In this document: in pieces, positions 17,924-26,509 of the stretch
Layout: each line of letters starts with the position of its first letter
How positions within the stretch are numbered: position 1 is the first letter of the stretch
Assembly (NCBI RefSeq): GCF_026625565.1
Contig: NZ_CP112998.1
Span: 4,776,501 to 4,840,500 of the forward strand
Reading direction: 5' to 3'
DNA length: 64,000 bases
From: Dyadobacter pollutisoli
GTDB taxonomy: Bacteria; Bacteroidota; Bacteroidia; Cytophagales; Spirosomataceae
Position numbers and translations under genes: made by a program
Notes under the pieces: generated by a model
What the model saw: the letters and a program-made list of their open reading frames with translations, nothing else
Databases searched by the model: none
Told to the model about the DNA's origin: nothing

Positions 17924-19213
17924 TCAGAGTACAAATTTAGGGTTTGTTTTCTTAGCCTGTGCAAGCAACTTTTCACCTTGTGTTTTGTTGCCCATTGCCA
18001 GTTCTATGGCACCGGCGACTTGTAACAATTCAGGGTCTTTACTTCCAGTACTCAATGCCACTTTCATATGTTGCTGAGCCTTGTCGTTATTTTTTTCCTT
18101 AAAATAAGCGTGTGCAAGTGCGTGGTTAACATCTATGTTTTTAGGCCTTTTTGCATATTCTTTCAATCCGTAAACGACGGCTGAATCCAGCTGACCGGTT
18201 TTAATGTAAAGTTTGCAAAGTTCAAGGTCTACGGCATGTCCTGAGGCTGCGTCTTCGTCCAGCATTTTCACTACCTCTTTGTATTTGGCATTGGCCTTAT
18301 CTGTATTACCCTGCAATGCATATATATCGGCCATTTCTTCATGAAAAGAAAATTCGGGCATGATCTTCGCCGCTTTTTCAAGCTCTGCCAATGCCTTGTC
18401 ATATTCCTTTCTGGCTTTGAAAATCTGCGCCTGACCACGCAAAGCAAAAGCATAACTTGGACGCATACTTAGTATTTCCTGATATTGGATTTCAGCCTCT
18501 TTCAGCTGACCAGTGGTTTCGTATAAATGTCCCAATGTGTTTTTACTCCAGCATTGTGGCTCGGAGCCGGGTAGGCCTGCTTGAACGGCCAGTTTCATTG
18601 CAGAAATCGCACCAGGATAGTTCCCATAAATTTCGCGCAGGTAAGAAGCACGTGAGTATGCTTCCAATGATGGTTTCAATTCCTGCATTTTGTCGGACAT
18701 CGCCACGGCCTCGTCGTAGTTGCCTAGTTCGACGTTCGCGTCTACCAGTACCCCGTAAACGTAAGCATTATTGGGATTGATCTGTCTTGCTTTTTCGGCC
18801 AGCTCTCTGGCTTCCCCAAACTGGTGCTGCGACATTTTCACAGACGCTTTGAAAGTAGTGGCTTCAAAGTTTTTTGGTTCAATGGCTAGTACACCATCGA
18901 GGATTTTCAGCACGGCAGGATAATAGTAAGGGTGCTCTCCCGTAATCCTGGCCTCTGCCAGATATATCACCACGACCTGCAAACGAGGTTTTACATCGGT
19001 GGGGTTCTCTTTGATCTTCGATTTTAGCTCTTCGACCTTTTGTTTGGTCTTTTGCCATTCAACAGCTGTGGCCAGCTCGCCGTGCCTTTCAAACAGAGCC
19101 GGAATGTCGGTACTGGCAGTGTTGGTCTGAGGCGTTTCAGTTTTCTTTTTGTCGGTACATCCTAGCTGGGCAAATACCAAAATTACGATGCAAAGGGTAG
19201 TGATAGTTTTCAT
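17924..19213 (-). CDS. Tetratricopeptide-repeat lipoprotein
   Basis: The 429-aa protein starts at MKTITTLCIVILVFAQLGCTDKKK, with lipobox AQLGC; the ATG six codons upstream is less likely. The mature part is nearly all TPR helices, with consensus stretches such as ARQINPNNAYVYGVLVDANVELGNYDEAV and GQLDSAVVYGLKEYAKRP. Such proteins are scaffolds and suggest a periplasmic partner for the DUF4331 proteins or the adjacent receptor. It lies 109 bases after the first DUF4331 stop, separated by a hairpin at 19265-19304, and 42 bases before the TonB receptor. Confidence 0.87.
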   Translation of the reverse strand: MKTITTLCIVILVFAQLGCTDKKKTETPQTNTASTDIPALFERHGELATAVEWQKTKQKVEELKSKIKENPTDVKPRLQVVVIYLAEARITGEHPYYYPAVLKILDGVLAIEPKNFEATTFKASVKMSQHQFGEARELAEKARQINPNNAYVYGVLVDANVELGNYDEAVAMSDKMQELKPSLEAYSRASYLREIYGNYPGAISAMKLAVQAGLPGSEPQCWSKNTLGHLYETTGQLKEAEIQYQEILSMRPSYAFALRGQAQIFKARKEYDKALAELEKAAKIMPEFSFHEEMADIYALQGNTDKANAKYKEVVKMLDEDAASGHAVDLELCKLYIKTGQLDSAVVYGLKEYAKRPKNIDVNHALAHAYFKEKNNDKAQQHMKVALSTGSKDPELLQVAGAIELAMGNKTQGEKLLAQAKKTNPKFVL

Positions 19214-19264
19214 GATAAAATTTAGAGACATGCCATGAAATGAGACAATTGTGGAATCTTAAAG

Positions 19265-19304
19265 AAGGCCGGAGATCAATGTGTTACCAGTTCTCTCCGG
19301 CCTT
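19265..19304. terminator. Hairpin between DUF4331 and TPR genes
   Basis: A perfect 11-bp stem (AAGGCCGGAGA/TCTCCGGCCTT) has an 18-base loop and a T-run on the plus strand (CTTTTTG). On the minus strand, which is the coding strand here, the downstream run is TTCTTT. It may partly terminate transcription between the DUF4331 pair and the TPR-TBDR pair, or stabilise the upstream mRNA. Confidence 0.6.
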
Positions 19305-19322
19305 TTTGTTGACTAAGGTAAT

Positions 19323-21623
19323 TTATTTACGAAGAATTTTAACCGTGTATTTGCTGTCAGCAGTTGTCACTCTCAGGTAATAAATACCTGACGGACCGCC
19401 CAGTTTCACAGCACGACGTTCGGAAGCAGTGGCTTTTGCGATCACCTGCTGGCCGTATACCTGTCCTTTGCTGTTGGCGAGGTCAAGCTGAACTCTTTTG
19501 CCAACCGCACCTCTGATCTCGATCATCACTTCGTCATTGGTAGTAGGATTTCCCATGATCACCGCTGACAATGGAACAGGCTGTGTTTCAGCTTCTGCCA
19601 CTCCCTGCCGCCAGGTCATACCGCATTTGGCGCGGAAATCGAACATCATTGTCGCCTCCGAAGAAGGATCATTGATATATCGTACTTTGGCCCAAAGAAC
19701 GCCGCTGCTGTTACCGTCTTTGAAAAGTTCCGATTCAACCATCCGATTTACGCTGGTACCCCAGCCTCCGTTCACAACGCCAGCTGCAGAGAATTCCACT
19801 GCTTTGGCAGGATCTCCACCCGAGCGCTCGAATGTGAAGCTACCGGTTACGCAGTTGAAGTTCGTGATGGCTACTGCCAATGGTTGCTCAGTTACAGGTC
19901 CGGGCCCTTCGTAGCTTGGTCCGCGGAAGCCAGGCCATGGATTTTGCAGATAAGGGAAATTGGCTTTCAATGTTGTGTCATTTTTGGTAACCCCTGCATT
20001 GAATGTCAACACACTCAGCAAGTTTGGCGTTACAGGGCTTGCCGTTACACCAGGAGTGAAATCGTCATACCATAAACCAATGGCCGCCAATACTACCCCA
20101 CCCACTGCTTGCAATTCAATGGTAGTCACATCATCTTCCAGGCGGCGACCGTTAGGGAAGCCATCCATGTTAGGTATCCATTGCAAATCCTTGTTGCCAT
20201 TGTAAGCAGGGTCTGTCAGTCCCAGTGCAGCAGCCTGAACCAGTCCTAATGAACTGAATTTAGGATCGTTACGAGGTGTTGCAGGAACAGCCATGTTCAG
20301 GCGCAGCCAGTCGCCCAATGTAGGCAGGAAGTTATGGATAAACGGTTTCCCAGCCGCCAACGGGTTACCCTCTTTGCCGGTAGCAAGCTGATAAGGAGGC
20401 AGGTTAGGAACACCTGTGTAGAAAATTGGCAGGATATCCACAGCGCGGGGGCTGGTCGCATCCGGTAGTAACACACTTCCAAAAGCCGCTTCGGAAAGCG
20501 CGGTGCCGTCCAATGCTGCATTACCTTTTAAGCCGTACAAACCTGCTTTGCCATTACGGAAGTCGAACGATCCCAGTGATTTGCTTTGAATGCGCAACGG
20601 GGCAAGGCCTGGTACTGCTGTTCCAAACTGAGAGTCGTCCATATACAATGCCAACTCTGGGTTAGTGAAGTATTTGGCAAATTGAAGGTCATTAGCTGGT
20701 GAAGTTGCATTCCATTTGTCTTTCATGCCAATTGGAATCACCGCTTCGTTGGTCAATGGCATACCTAGCCGTGAAACCTGTACCCAGTCACCGTCATAGC
20801 CTACATCGGCACCACTATATAATGTAGTGATTTTTTTACGGCTTGATGAAGCGTAAACACCGATTACATAGTCTGGATCAAGGATAGTTGATGCCTGCGC
20901 AACTGTTTGGTGGCTTTTTTGCAAAGTAGCAACCGGTACTTCGATCACGATAGAATGGCAGTTGAATTTCGCCACACCGTCCCTGGCGCCTGTTTTGCGT
21001 ACATTTCCAAGATCAAATATCCCACCCAGGTCCACAAAGAATGGATCGTCAACCGGGCCGCAGAAGATTTTTTCCCCGGTACTGGCTGTCATGATTGATT
21101 TCGTAACCAATGCATCGTAGCTAGAACCCAAACCTACCGTTTTGTTATCAATGGACCGTGGACCAATGTGCGGAGGAGGAACTGTACCGCCTGAAACAAT
21201 GGTAGTAAAGCTCTGTCCACCGTCGGTACTGCGTTCGCAGGTGTAGGTAGTTTTGAGATTTTCTTTGCCCAAACGGATCAGGAAAAACGTCGACGGATCT
21301 TCATTCATTTTTTTGAATGTGAAACGGTAAACGATGTCCGCGCCGGGTGTGGCTGCATTGTTATCTACATGTACTTCGTAACGGATGTTTTCTCCGAAAG
21401 AGTACCAGTTCGGGCCACCTGCCGGGTGCTCAAATGGTATGTAGTTAGCGACAAGGACGATATTTTCCTTGTTTACAGGGCTTTTGAAGGCATAAACGTC
21501 GGTGTTATCTGCCAGCGGATCAGTTGAGATTAACGGGGCTTCACGGTGCGAGGAAGCTACCGATTGACCGGACCCGATACAAATCGCGGCCAGTATCCCG
21601 ATCAGATATAAAAGATTTTTCAT
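19323..21623 (-). CDS. DUF4331 protein, long copy with secretion-type C-terminal domain
   Basis: The 766-aa protein has a signal peptide (MKNLLYLIGILAAICIGSGQSVA) followed by the DUF4331 hallmark SSHREAPLISTDPLADNTD. DUF4331 spans roughly residues 25-600. A C-terminal extension of about 150 residues has an immunoglobulin-like stretch and a final segment ending IYYLRVTTADSKYTVKILRK. That ending resembles type IX secretion/gliding C-terminal domains, so export to the cell surface is inferred. The family has no established function. It lies 28 bases after the paralogous copy at 21652, clearly a tandem duplication. Confidence 0.85.
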   Translation of the reverse strand: MKNLLYLIGILAAICIGSGQSVASSHREAPLISTDPLADNTDVYAFKSPVNKENIVLVANYIPFEHPAGGPNWYSFGENIRYEVHVDNNAATPGADIVYRFTFKKMNEDPSTFFLIRLGKENLKTTYTCERSTDGGQSFTTIVSGGTVPPPHIGPRSIDNKTVGLGSSYDALVTKSIMTASTGEKIFCGPVDDPFFVDLGGIFDLGNVRKTGARDGVAKFNCHSIVIEVPVATLQKSHQTVAQASTILDPDYVIGVYASSSRKKITTLYSGADVGYDGDWVQVSRLGMPLTNEAVIPIGMKDKWNATSPANDLQFAKYFTNPELALYMDDSQFGTAVPGLAPLRIQSKSLGSFDFRNGKAGLYGLKGNAALDGTALSEAAFGSVLLPDATSPRAVDILPIFYTGVPNLPPYQLATGKEGNPLAAGKPFIHNFLPTLGDWLRLNMAVPATPRNDPKFSSLGLVQAAALGLTDPAYNGNKDLQWIPNMDGFPNGRRLEDDVTTIELQAVGGVVLAAIGLWYDDFTPGVTASPVTPNLLSVLTFNAGVTKNDTTLKANFPYLQNPWPGFRGPSYEGPGPVTEQPLAVAITNFNCVTGSFTFERSGGDPAKAVEFSAAGVVNGGWGTSVNRMVESELFKDGNSSGVLWAKVRYINDPSSEATMMFDFRAKCGMTWRQGVAEAETQPVPLSAVIMGNPTTNDEVMIEIRGAVGKRVQLDLANSKGQVYGQQVIAKATASERRAVKLGGPSGIYYLRVTTADSKYTVKILRK

Positions 21624-21651
21624 ATTACACTATTGTTATAAAGTGATGGGA

Positions 21652-23409
21652 TCAGAATCGGGCTTTTTCAGGATAGTCATACCCTCTCCAAGGATTGGCG
21701 AGATATGGGAACGCACCTTTCAAAGCTGCATCGTTCTTGGTCGGCCCCGAGGTAAATGTCAAAACGTTAAGTAGCTGCTGTGAAACGGGTGCCTGAGCGG
21801 TCGCATCATCATAGAACAGACCTACAGCCGCCAACACGATACCGGAAACTGCCTGCAGTTCAATGGTAGTTACGTCGTCTTCCAGCCGTCGGCCATTAGG
21901 GAAGCCGTCCATATTAGGTATCCATTGCAGATCCGCATTAGCATTGTAAGCAGGATCGGTAATACCGAGAACTGCTGCCTGAACTAATCCCAATGAACTA
22001 AATTTAGGATCATTACGCGGCGTAGCAGGCACTGCCATGTTCAGCCTCAGCATATCGCCCAATGTAGGCAGGAAGTTGTGAATGAATGGCTTACCTTTTG
22101 CCAGCGGATTGTTCATTTTGCCTGTTGCAAGCTGGTAAGGGATCAGGTTTGGAACACCTGTGTAGAATATTGGCAACAGATCGACAGCGCGAGGGCTCAT
22201 GTTGTCGGGAAGCAGAACTCCCCCGAAGGCAGCCTCCGCCAAAGCGGTACCATCCAATGCTGCATTACCTTTCAAACCAAACAGCCCTGGTTTGCCGTTT
22301 CGAAAATCAAATGCTCCCAGAGATTTAGATTGGATACGGAGCGCGTTCATGGACGGCACTGCAGTACCAAACTGAGAATCGTCCATATACAGGGCCAACT
22401 CAGGATTGGTAAAATATTTGGCAAATTGAAGATCGTTTCCTCCATAAGGTGTCATGGAGTTCCATTTGTCTTTCATACCCAATGGAATCACAGCTTCGTT
22501 GGTCAATGGCATTCCCAGGCGTGAAACCTGAACATATTTGCCATCATAACCTACATCTCCGCCGCCATAAAGCGTTTTGATCATCTGACGGCTGGCCGAA
22601 GCCCACACACCGATTACAAAATCAGGATCAAGGATCGTAGAAGCCTGGCCTACATTCTTTCCGTCTTTTTGTAAAAGGTTAATCGGTACCTTGATAGCAA
22701 TGGTATGCACATTGAAACGGGCAAGGCCATCTTTCGGAGCATTGGTCGTGTTGCCTTCCGGACGGAAGTTACCCACGTCGAAAGCACCTGCCAGGTCTAC
22801 AAAGAAAGGATCGTCAACCGGTCCGCAGAACACTTTTTCTCCACTTGATGCAGTAGCAATCGCTTTGTCAACCAGTGAATTGTAGTCTGGTGCTTCCAGT
22901 CCAACCGTTTTACCTTCGATAGAACGTGGCCCGATGTTGTTTGGCGGTACTACACCGTTCCAGATAATGGTTGTGAACGATTGCCCCCCGTCGGTACTCT
23001 TTTCACATTTGTAAGTCGTTTTGAGGTTTTGCTTACCTAAACGGATGTTGAAAAAAGTGGTAGGATCTTCATTTGTGCTTGAAAAAGTGAAGCGATAGGT
23101 AATATCGTCACCAGCCGTTGAGGTTTTGTTCTTAATGTGTATTTCATAACGCACATTAGGACCGAAATTGAAGTAATTCGGCCCACCTTCCGGAGATTCA
23201 AAAGGAATGTAATTCGCAATAATCGTAATGGAATTAGGATCATCCGGACTTTTAAACGCATACAAATCCGTATTGTCAGCCAACGGATCATTGGAAATTA
23301 AAGGTGCCTCCCTGTGACTGGAGGCGTAGCTGCCTAAGGAGCAGAGCAGCGTTGCTAAGCTCAGGACACCATTCCTGAGCCTGCTGAGACCCAAACTAGA
23401 AATTTGCAT
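21652..23409 (-). CDS. DUF4331 protein, short copy
   Basis: The 585-aa protein starts at MQISSLGLSRLRNGVLSLATLL, whose hydrophobic stretch ends before ASSHREAPLISNDPLADNTD; the longer frame to 23526 adds a polar, low-complexity lead and is unlikely. It is strongly similar to the following copy throughout the DUF4331 domain (for example DDSQFGTAVPxxxALRIQSKSLG in both) but stops at YPEKARF and lacks the C-terminal secretion-like tail. It is the first gene of the minus-strand series and probably sets its promoter, within 23410-23992. Function unknown. Confidence 0.85.
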   Translation of the reverse strand: MQISSLGLSRLRNGVLSLATLLCSLGSYASSHREAPLISNDPLADNTDLYAFKSPDDPNSITIIANYIPFESPEGGPNYFNFGPNVRYEIHIKNKTSTAGDDITYRFTFSSTNEDPTTFFNIRLGKQNLKTTYKCEKSTDGGQSFTTIIWNGVVPPNNIGPRSIEGKTVGLEAPDYNSLVDKAIATASSGEKVFCGPVDDPFFVDLAGAFDVGNFRPEGNTTNAPKDGLARFNVHTIAIKVPINLLQKDGKNVGQASTILDPDFVIGVWASASRQMIKTLYGGGDVGYDGKYVQVSRLGMPLTNEAVIPLGMKDKWNSMTPYGGNDLQFAKYFTNPELALYMDDSQFGTAVPSMNALRIQSKSLGAFDFRNGKPGLFGLKGNAALDGTALAEAAFGGVLLPDNMSPRAVDLLPIFYTGVPNLIPYQLATGKMNNPLAKGKPFIHNFLPTLGDMLRLNMAVPATPRNDPKFSSLGLVQAAVLGITDPAYNANADLQWIPNMDGFPNGRRLEDDVTTIELQAVSGIVLAAVGLFYDDATAQAPVSQQLLNVLTFTSGPTKNDAALKGAFPYLANPWRGYDYPEKARF

Positions 23410-23992
23410 GAGGTAGAAGTTTAAACTATTTGAAATGGAATTAGATTGAAATGAATTCTGTAAACTGAATGAAATTGATCGCTTCTTTGTATCCTTTTCG
23501 CCCGACACAAAGCCTGTTAAAGACACACCGAAAACTCAATTTTCAACAAGCACTCGCAATATTATCGTGAAGGTAGGGACGGAACCGAAGCCCGTGATTG
23601 ACAGACATACGCGGTAAAACCGCAATAAGATCAAATGGGAAGAAAGAAATGTGAAATCTTTTTAAATGCAGGTCTGTATAAATTTTTTCACAAAAAGTTA
23701 TACATTTATCATTAAAGCAATCAAGCGTTTCTCCCCTGCATAACAAACATTTTGAAATCCGGACAAACCCTCAATAACTTACTGTATATCAGATTTTTAA
23801 TGTAAACAGCCTCTCCTATAAGTCCGATCCGGACGATTAACTAGTACTAAAAAATGTAGCAACATGTAATTAATTCGTATATTATCATGCATTTGATGCG
23901 TGTCGGAATGCGACTACTCATGTTTTTTGAATTCGTAAATCCCTGTTAATCTCTTATCCAAGCGCATAAGGGTTGAATACTTAAATTCTAAG
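23410..23992. other. 583-base intergenic region between divergent DUF4331 and LytTR genes
   Basis: The stretch is AT-rich and must hold promoters for both directions. I found no convincing TTTG-N19-TAnnTTTG pair in either orientation, and no strong hairpin. A hydrophobic-poor minus-strand frame (23543-23746) shows no family features and I do not call it a gene. The LytTR regulator next to it could bind here, but no direct-repeat site was recognised. Confidence 0.5.
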
Positions 23993-24727
23993 ATGAATAT
24001 TCTAATTGTTGAGGACGACTTTATTATCGCAAAACATCTTCAGTTTTTACTCAACGGATTTGGCTATGAGGCCAATGATGTTGCTTCGGATTATACATCC
24101 GCAACAGAAATCCTGAACAGCAAAGTATTTCATCTGGCGCTGCTGGATATCAATTTAAACGGGTACCAGACGGGGATCGATCTGGCGCATTACATCCGGG
24201 AGAATTTCAAGATCCCTTTTCTTTTCCTTTCCAGCCACGACGATATAGCAGTCGTAAATGCAGCCCTGGCAGCGGCACCACACGCATTCCTGCAAAAGCC
24301 ATTTCAGAAGATTACCGTCTATACAGCAGTTAAGCTTGCATTAAAAAATTATCGGCTCGCCGCACTTGCCGGAGAAAGCGACATTGTGGAGAAGGAAGAC
24401 ACTACGGTCATCAAGGATGCATTGTTCATTAAGGAAAAGCATATGTTCACGAAAATACTGCTCGCGGACATCCTATATATAAGGAGCGACGACAACTACC
24501 TCGAATTACATACCGGCAAGAAGAAATACACTATCAGGGAAACGCTGAAAAACATGCTTCAGCAGCTGCCTGCAAACTTTTTCTTCCGCGTTCACAAGTC
24601 TTTCATCATCAACCTCAATGCGATCACGGCGATTGACTATGTGCACGTGATGATCAACGATATTGAGATACCGATCACGAACGATAACCGCAACGATTTG
24701 CTGAGCAGGATCAAAACATTCTCCTGA
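23993..24727 (+). CDS. LytTR-family response regulator
   Basis: The 244-aa protein has a receiver domain (residues 1-120) with acidic pocket VEDD near residue 7 and phospho-acceptor Asp52 in LLDINLNG. It continues into a LytTR DNA-binding domain (about 140-240; ILYIRSDDNYLELHT, FFRVHKSFIINLNAI). Such regulators usually pair with membrane kinases of the LytS type; none is adjacent, so this is an orphan here. It lies divergent from the DUF4331 locus and could regulate it, but no evidence beyond position exists. Confidence 0.9.
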   Translation: MNILIVEDDFIIAKHLQFLLNGFGYEANDVASDYTSATEILNSKVFHLALLDINLNGYQTGIDLAHYIRENFKIPFLFLSSHDDIAVVNAALAAAPHAFLQKPFQKITVYTAVKLALKNYRLAALAGESDIVEKEDTTVIKDALFIKEKHMFTKILLADILYIRSDDNYLELHTGKKKYTIRETLKNMLQQLPANFFFRVHKSFIINLNAITAIDYVHVMINDIEIPITNDNRNDLLSRIKTFS

Positions 24728-25143
24728 AAAGTACCTCTTTCAACTGCCTTTTTTCATCACCTTCACTTTTGCCAACTTCACCCCCAAAAAGTTGGATTTC
24801 ACCACATTGATTTGTCAGGCATTACGCTACGAACTAATTTTATAACACGTAATACCCTCTTCTATTATATATATTCTACCCCGATTAGGTGCCTGGGTTA
24901 CATTAAAAAATAATTAAAAAAATTTTGCAGCTCAGGCATCCTTTTTACTCAAAAAAACGTAACTAACATTGGAATAGACATTTTTGCATAAATATTTGCA
25001 TTATGCACACATTGTTTTTCATTTCAAACCTAAACTAAATTTTACCATCAGTTTTTTAATTAAATATCGTTGAGAATAATTAAACATCCCCGGGAAGCTA
25101 TCCCTGGGATGTTTTGTGTTATAATGATTTGAAATATTGGCAC
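24728..25143. other. 416-base AT-rich region between LytTR and DUF1343 genes
   Basis: No ORF of note is present. Homopolymeric A and T tracts dominate (24901-25070). The only strong structure is the hairpin at 25082-25114. A long 3' region or a small RNA transcribed on the plus strand and ending at that hairpin is possible, but no promoter box is convincing. Confidence 0.45.
25082..25114. terminator. Hairpin terminator between LytTR and DUF1343 genes
   Basis: The arms AAACATCCCCGGGA and TCCCTGGGATGTTT pair over 14 positions with one mismatch and a 5-base loop. The plus-strand side continues TTGTGTT, a better U-tract than the minus side. It lies 29 bases from the DUF1343 stop, so it may serve both genes. 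Confidence 0.65.
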
Positions 25144-26409
25144 TTACGGATAAATCAAGTATTTCTTCCTCATTGCTTTATAGTAGGATAATTCCGGCTC
25201 CCAGCTTTTTCTGATCTCCGCTTCGGATACCCCGGCTATAATCTGCTTTTTCAAATTTTCAGTTCCTGCCAATTTATCAATATCCCCCATTTGCTTGCTT
25301 TGCGTCCTGTCGAAAAACCGTGCCTTGTCGGGATAGGCATTGTACATCTCAATCAGCCATTTAAGATGTATCTGGCCCGCTTTTTCAATGTGCTTCATAT
25401 CATACTTGCGCAGATCCAGCCCGTAGCATTCCGTATCCTGGTGCAATGGTGTTTCACTCATGCCTTTGATGCTTTTCGGAGTGAACGAAAAATCGTACTT
25501 GCCTTTCAGTAAAGGGGCTCCCAGTACCGTAAAAGGCATATAAGTTCCCCGCCCCTGGCTCACAATCGTACCTTCGAACATACATATATGCGGATACAAC
25601 ATCACCGACTGCTGCGTATTCAGGTTGGGTGACGGCATGACCGGCAATGTGTACGGCGTAGTATGGGTGTAATTTGCTACTTTAATGATTTTAAGCTTGC
25701 ACTGCATTTTGTTGGGCAGCCAGCCTTCCCCGTTGATCATTTGAGCAAATTCTGCGATCGTCAGTCCATGCGAAATGGGTATCTTGTACATGCCGATGCC
25801 TGAGTGCAGGTGATCTTCCAGCACCGGGCCGTCTACCAGATAGCCGTTTGGATTAGGCCGGTCGAGGATCAGCATTTCCTTGTTGCTTTCGGCACAAGCC
25901 TCCATCACGTGACCCAATGTGTTGATATAGGTATAAAACCTCGCACCGACATCCTGAATGTCGAAGATCATCAGGTCGATAGCGGCCATTTGCTCCTTAG
26001 TAGGCTTTTTTTGTTTTCCGTAAAGCGAAATGGCGGGAATACCTGTTTTCGGATCGACGCTGTCACTCACTTTATCGCCATTGCTGGCAGTTCCCCTGAA
26101 ACCATGTTCCGGTCCGAAAATGGTAACAATGTTAACACCCAGGGCTACCAGGCTGTCTACAATAGGTTTGTTTCCGATAATCGACGTCTGGTTCACGAGG
26201 ATACCTACCTTTTTACCTTTCAAATAGCGGACATACTCCCCGATCTGATCAGCGCCTGTTACCGGCTTTTTTTCTGCAGCAATACCATGGGGCGAATTCA
26301 GCGAGTCGCCTTCCGTTATGGTCGGGCCTTTCTGTGAAGTGGAATTGACGCAATTGCTATTCAGGGATAGCATTGCGGTAAGGCTCAGGGCAAACAAAAA
26401 GGTTTTCAT
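25144..26409 (-). CDS. namZ: DUF1343 exo-beta-N-acetylmuramidase (NamZ-like), lipoprotein
   Basis: The 421-aa protein has a lipoprotein-type leader (MKTFLFALSLTAMLSLNSNC, Cys20). The DUF1343 domain follows from about residue 60, with KKVGILVNQTSI, FGPEHGFRGTASNG, FDIQDVGARFYTYI and LDRPNPNG motifs. Characterised members of the family (NamZ, GH171) release N-acetylmuramic acid from the non-reducing end of peptidoglycan fragments. It is probably tethered in the periplasm or outer membrane and recycles wall material. No MurNAc kinase or etherase gene is near. The next gene upstream is separated by a 60-bp palindrome. Confidence 0.87.
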   Translation of the reverse strand: MKTFLFALSLTAMLSLNSNCVNSTSQKGPTITEGDSLNSPHGIAAEKKPVTGADQIGEYVRYLKGKKVGILVNQTSIIGNKPIVDSLVALGVNIVTIFGPEHGFRGTASNGDKVSDSVDPKTGIPAISLYGKQKKPTKEQMAAIDLMIFDIQDVGARFYTYINTLGHVMEACAESNKEMLILDRPNPNGYLVDGPVLEDHLHSGIGMYKIPISHGLTIAEFAQMINGEGWLPNKMQCKLKIIKVANYTHTTPYTLPVMPSPNLNTQQSVMLYPHICMFEGTIVSQGRGTYMPFTVLGAPLLKGKYDFSFTPKSIKGMSETPLHQDTECYGLDLRKYDMKHIEKAGQIHLKWLIEMYNAYPDKARFFDRTQSKQMGDIDKLAGTENLKKQIIAGVSEAEIRKSWEPELSYYKAMRKKYLIYP

Positions 26410-26443
26410 CAGGATCAGGATTAGCTAGCTAAAATAGTTTTTA

Positions 26444-26503
26444 ATTGCCACGGATGCACGAATTGGCACGAATATTCGTGTCAATTCGTGCATCCGTGGC
26501 AAT
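26444..26503. repeat. 60-bp near-perfect palindrome
   Basis: The left arm 26444-26473 (ATTGCCACGGATGCACGAAT...) and right arm 26474-26503 are reverse complements with a single mismatch and no loop. It lies between the radical SAM stop and the DUF1343 start, both minus strand. No poly-U follows, so a simple terminator is unlikely. It resembles dispersed REP/MITE-type palindromes. Confidence 0.7.
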
Positions 26504-26509
26504 ATCTAA

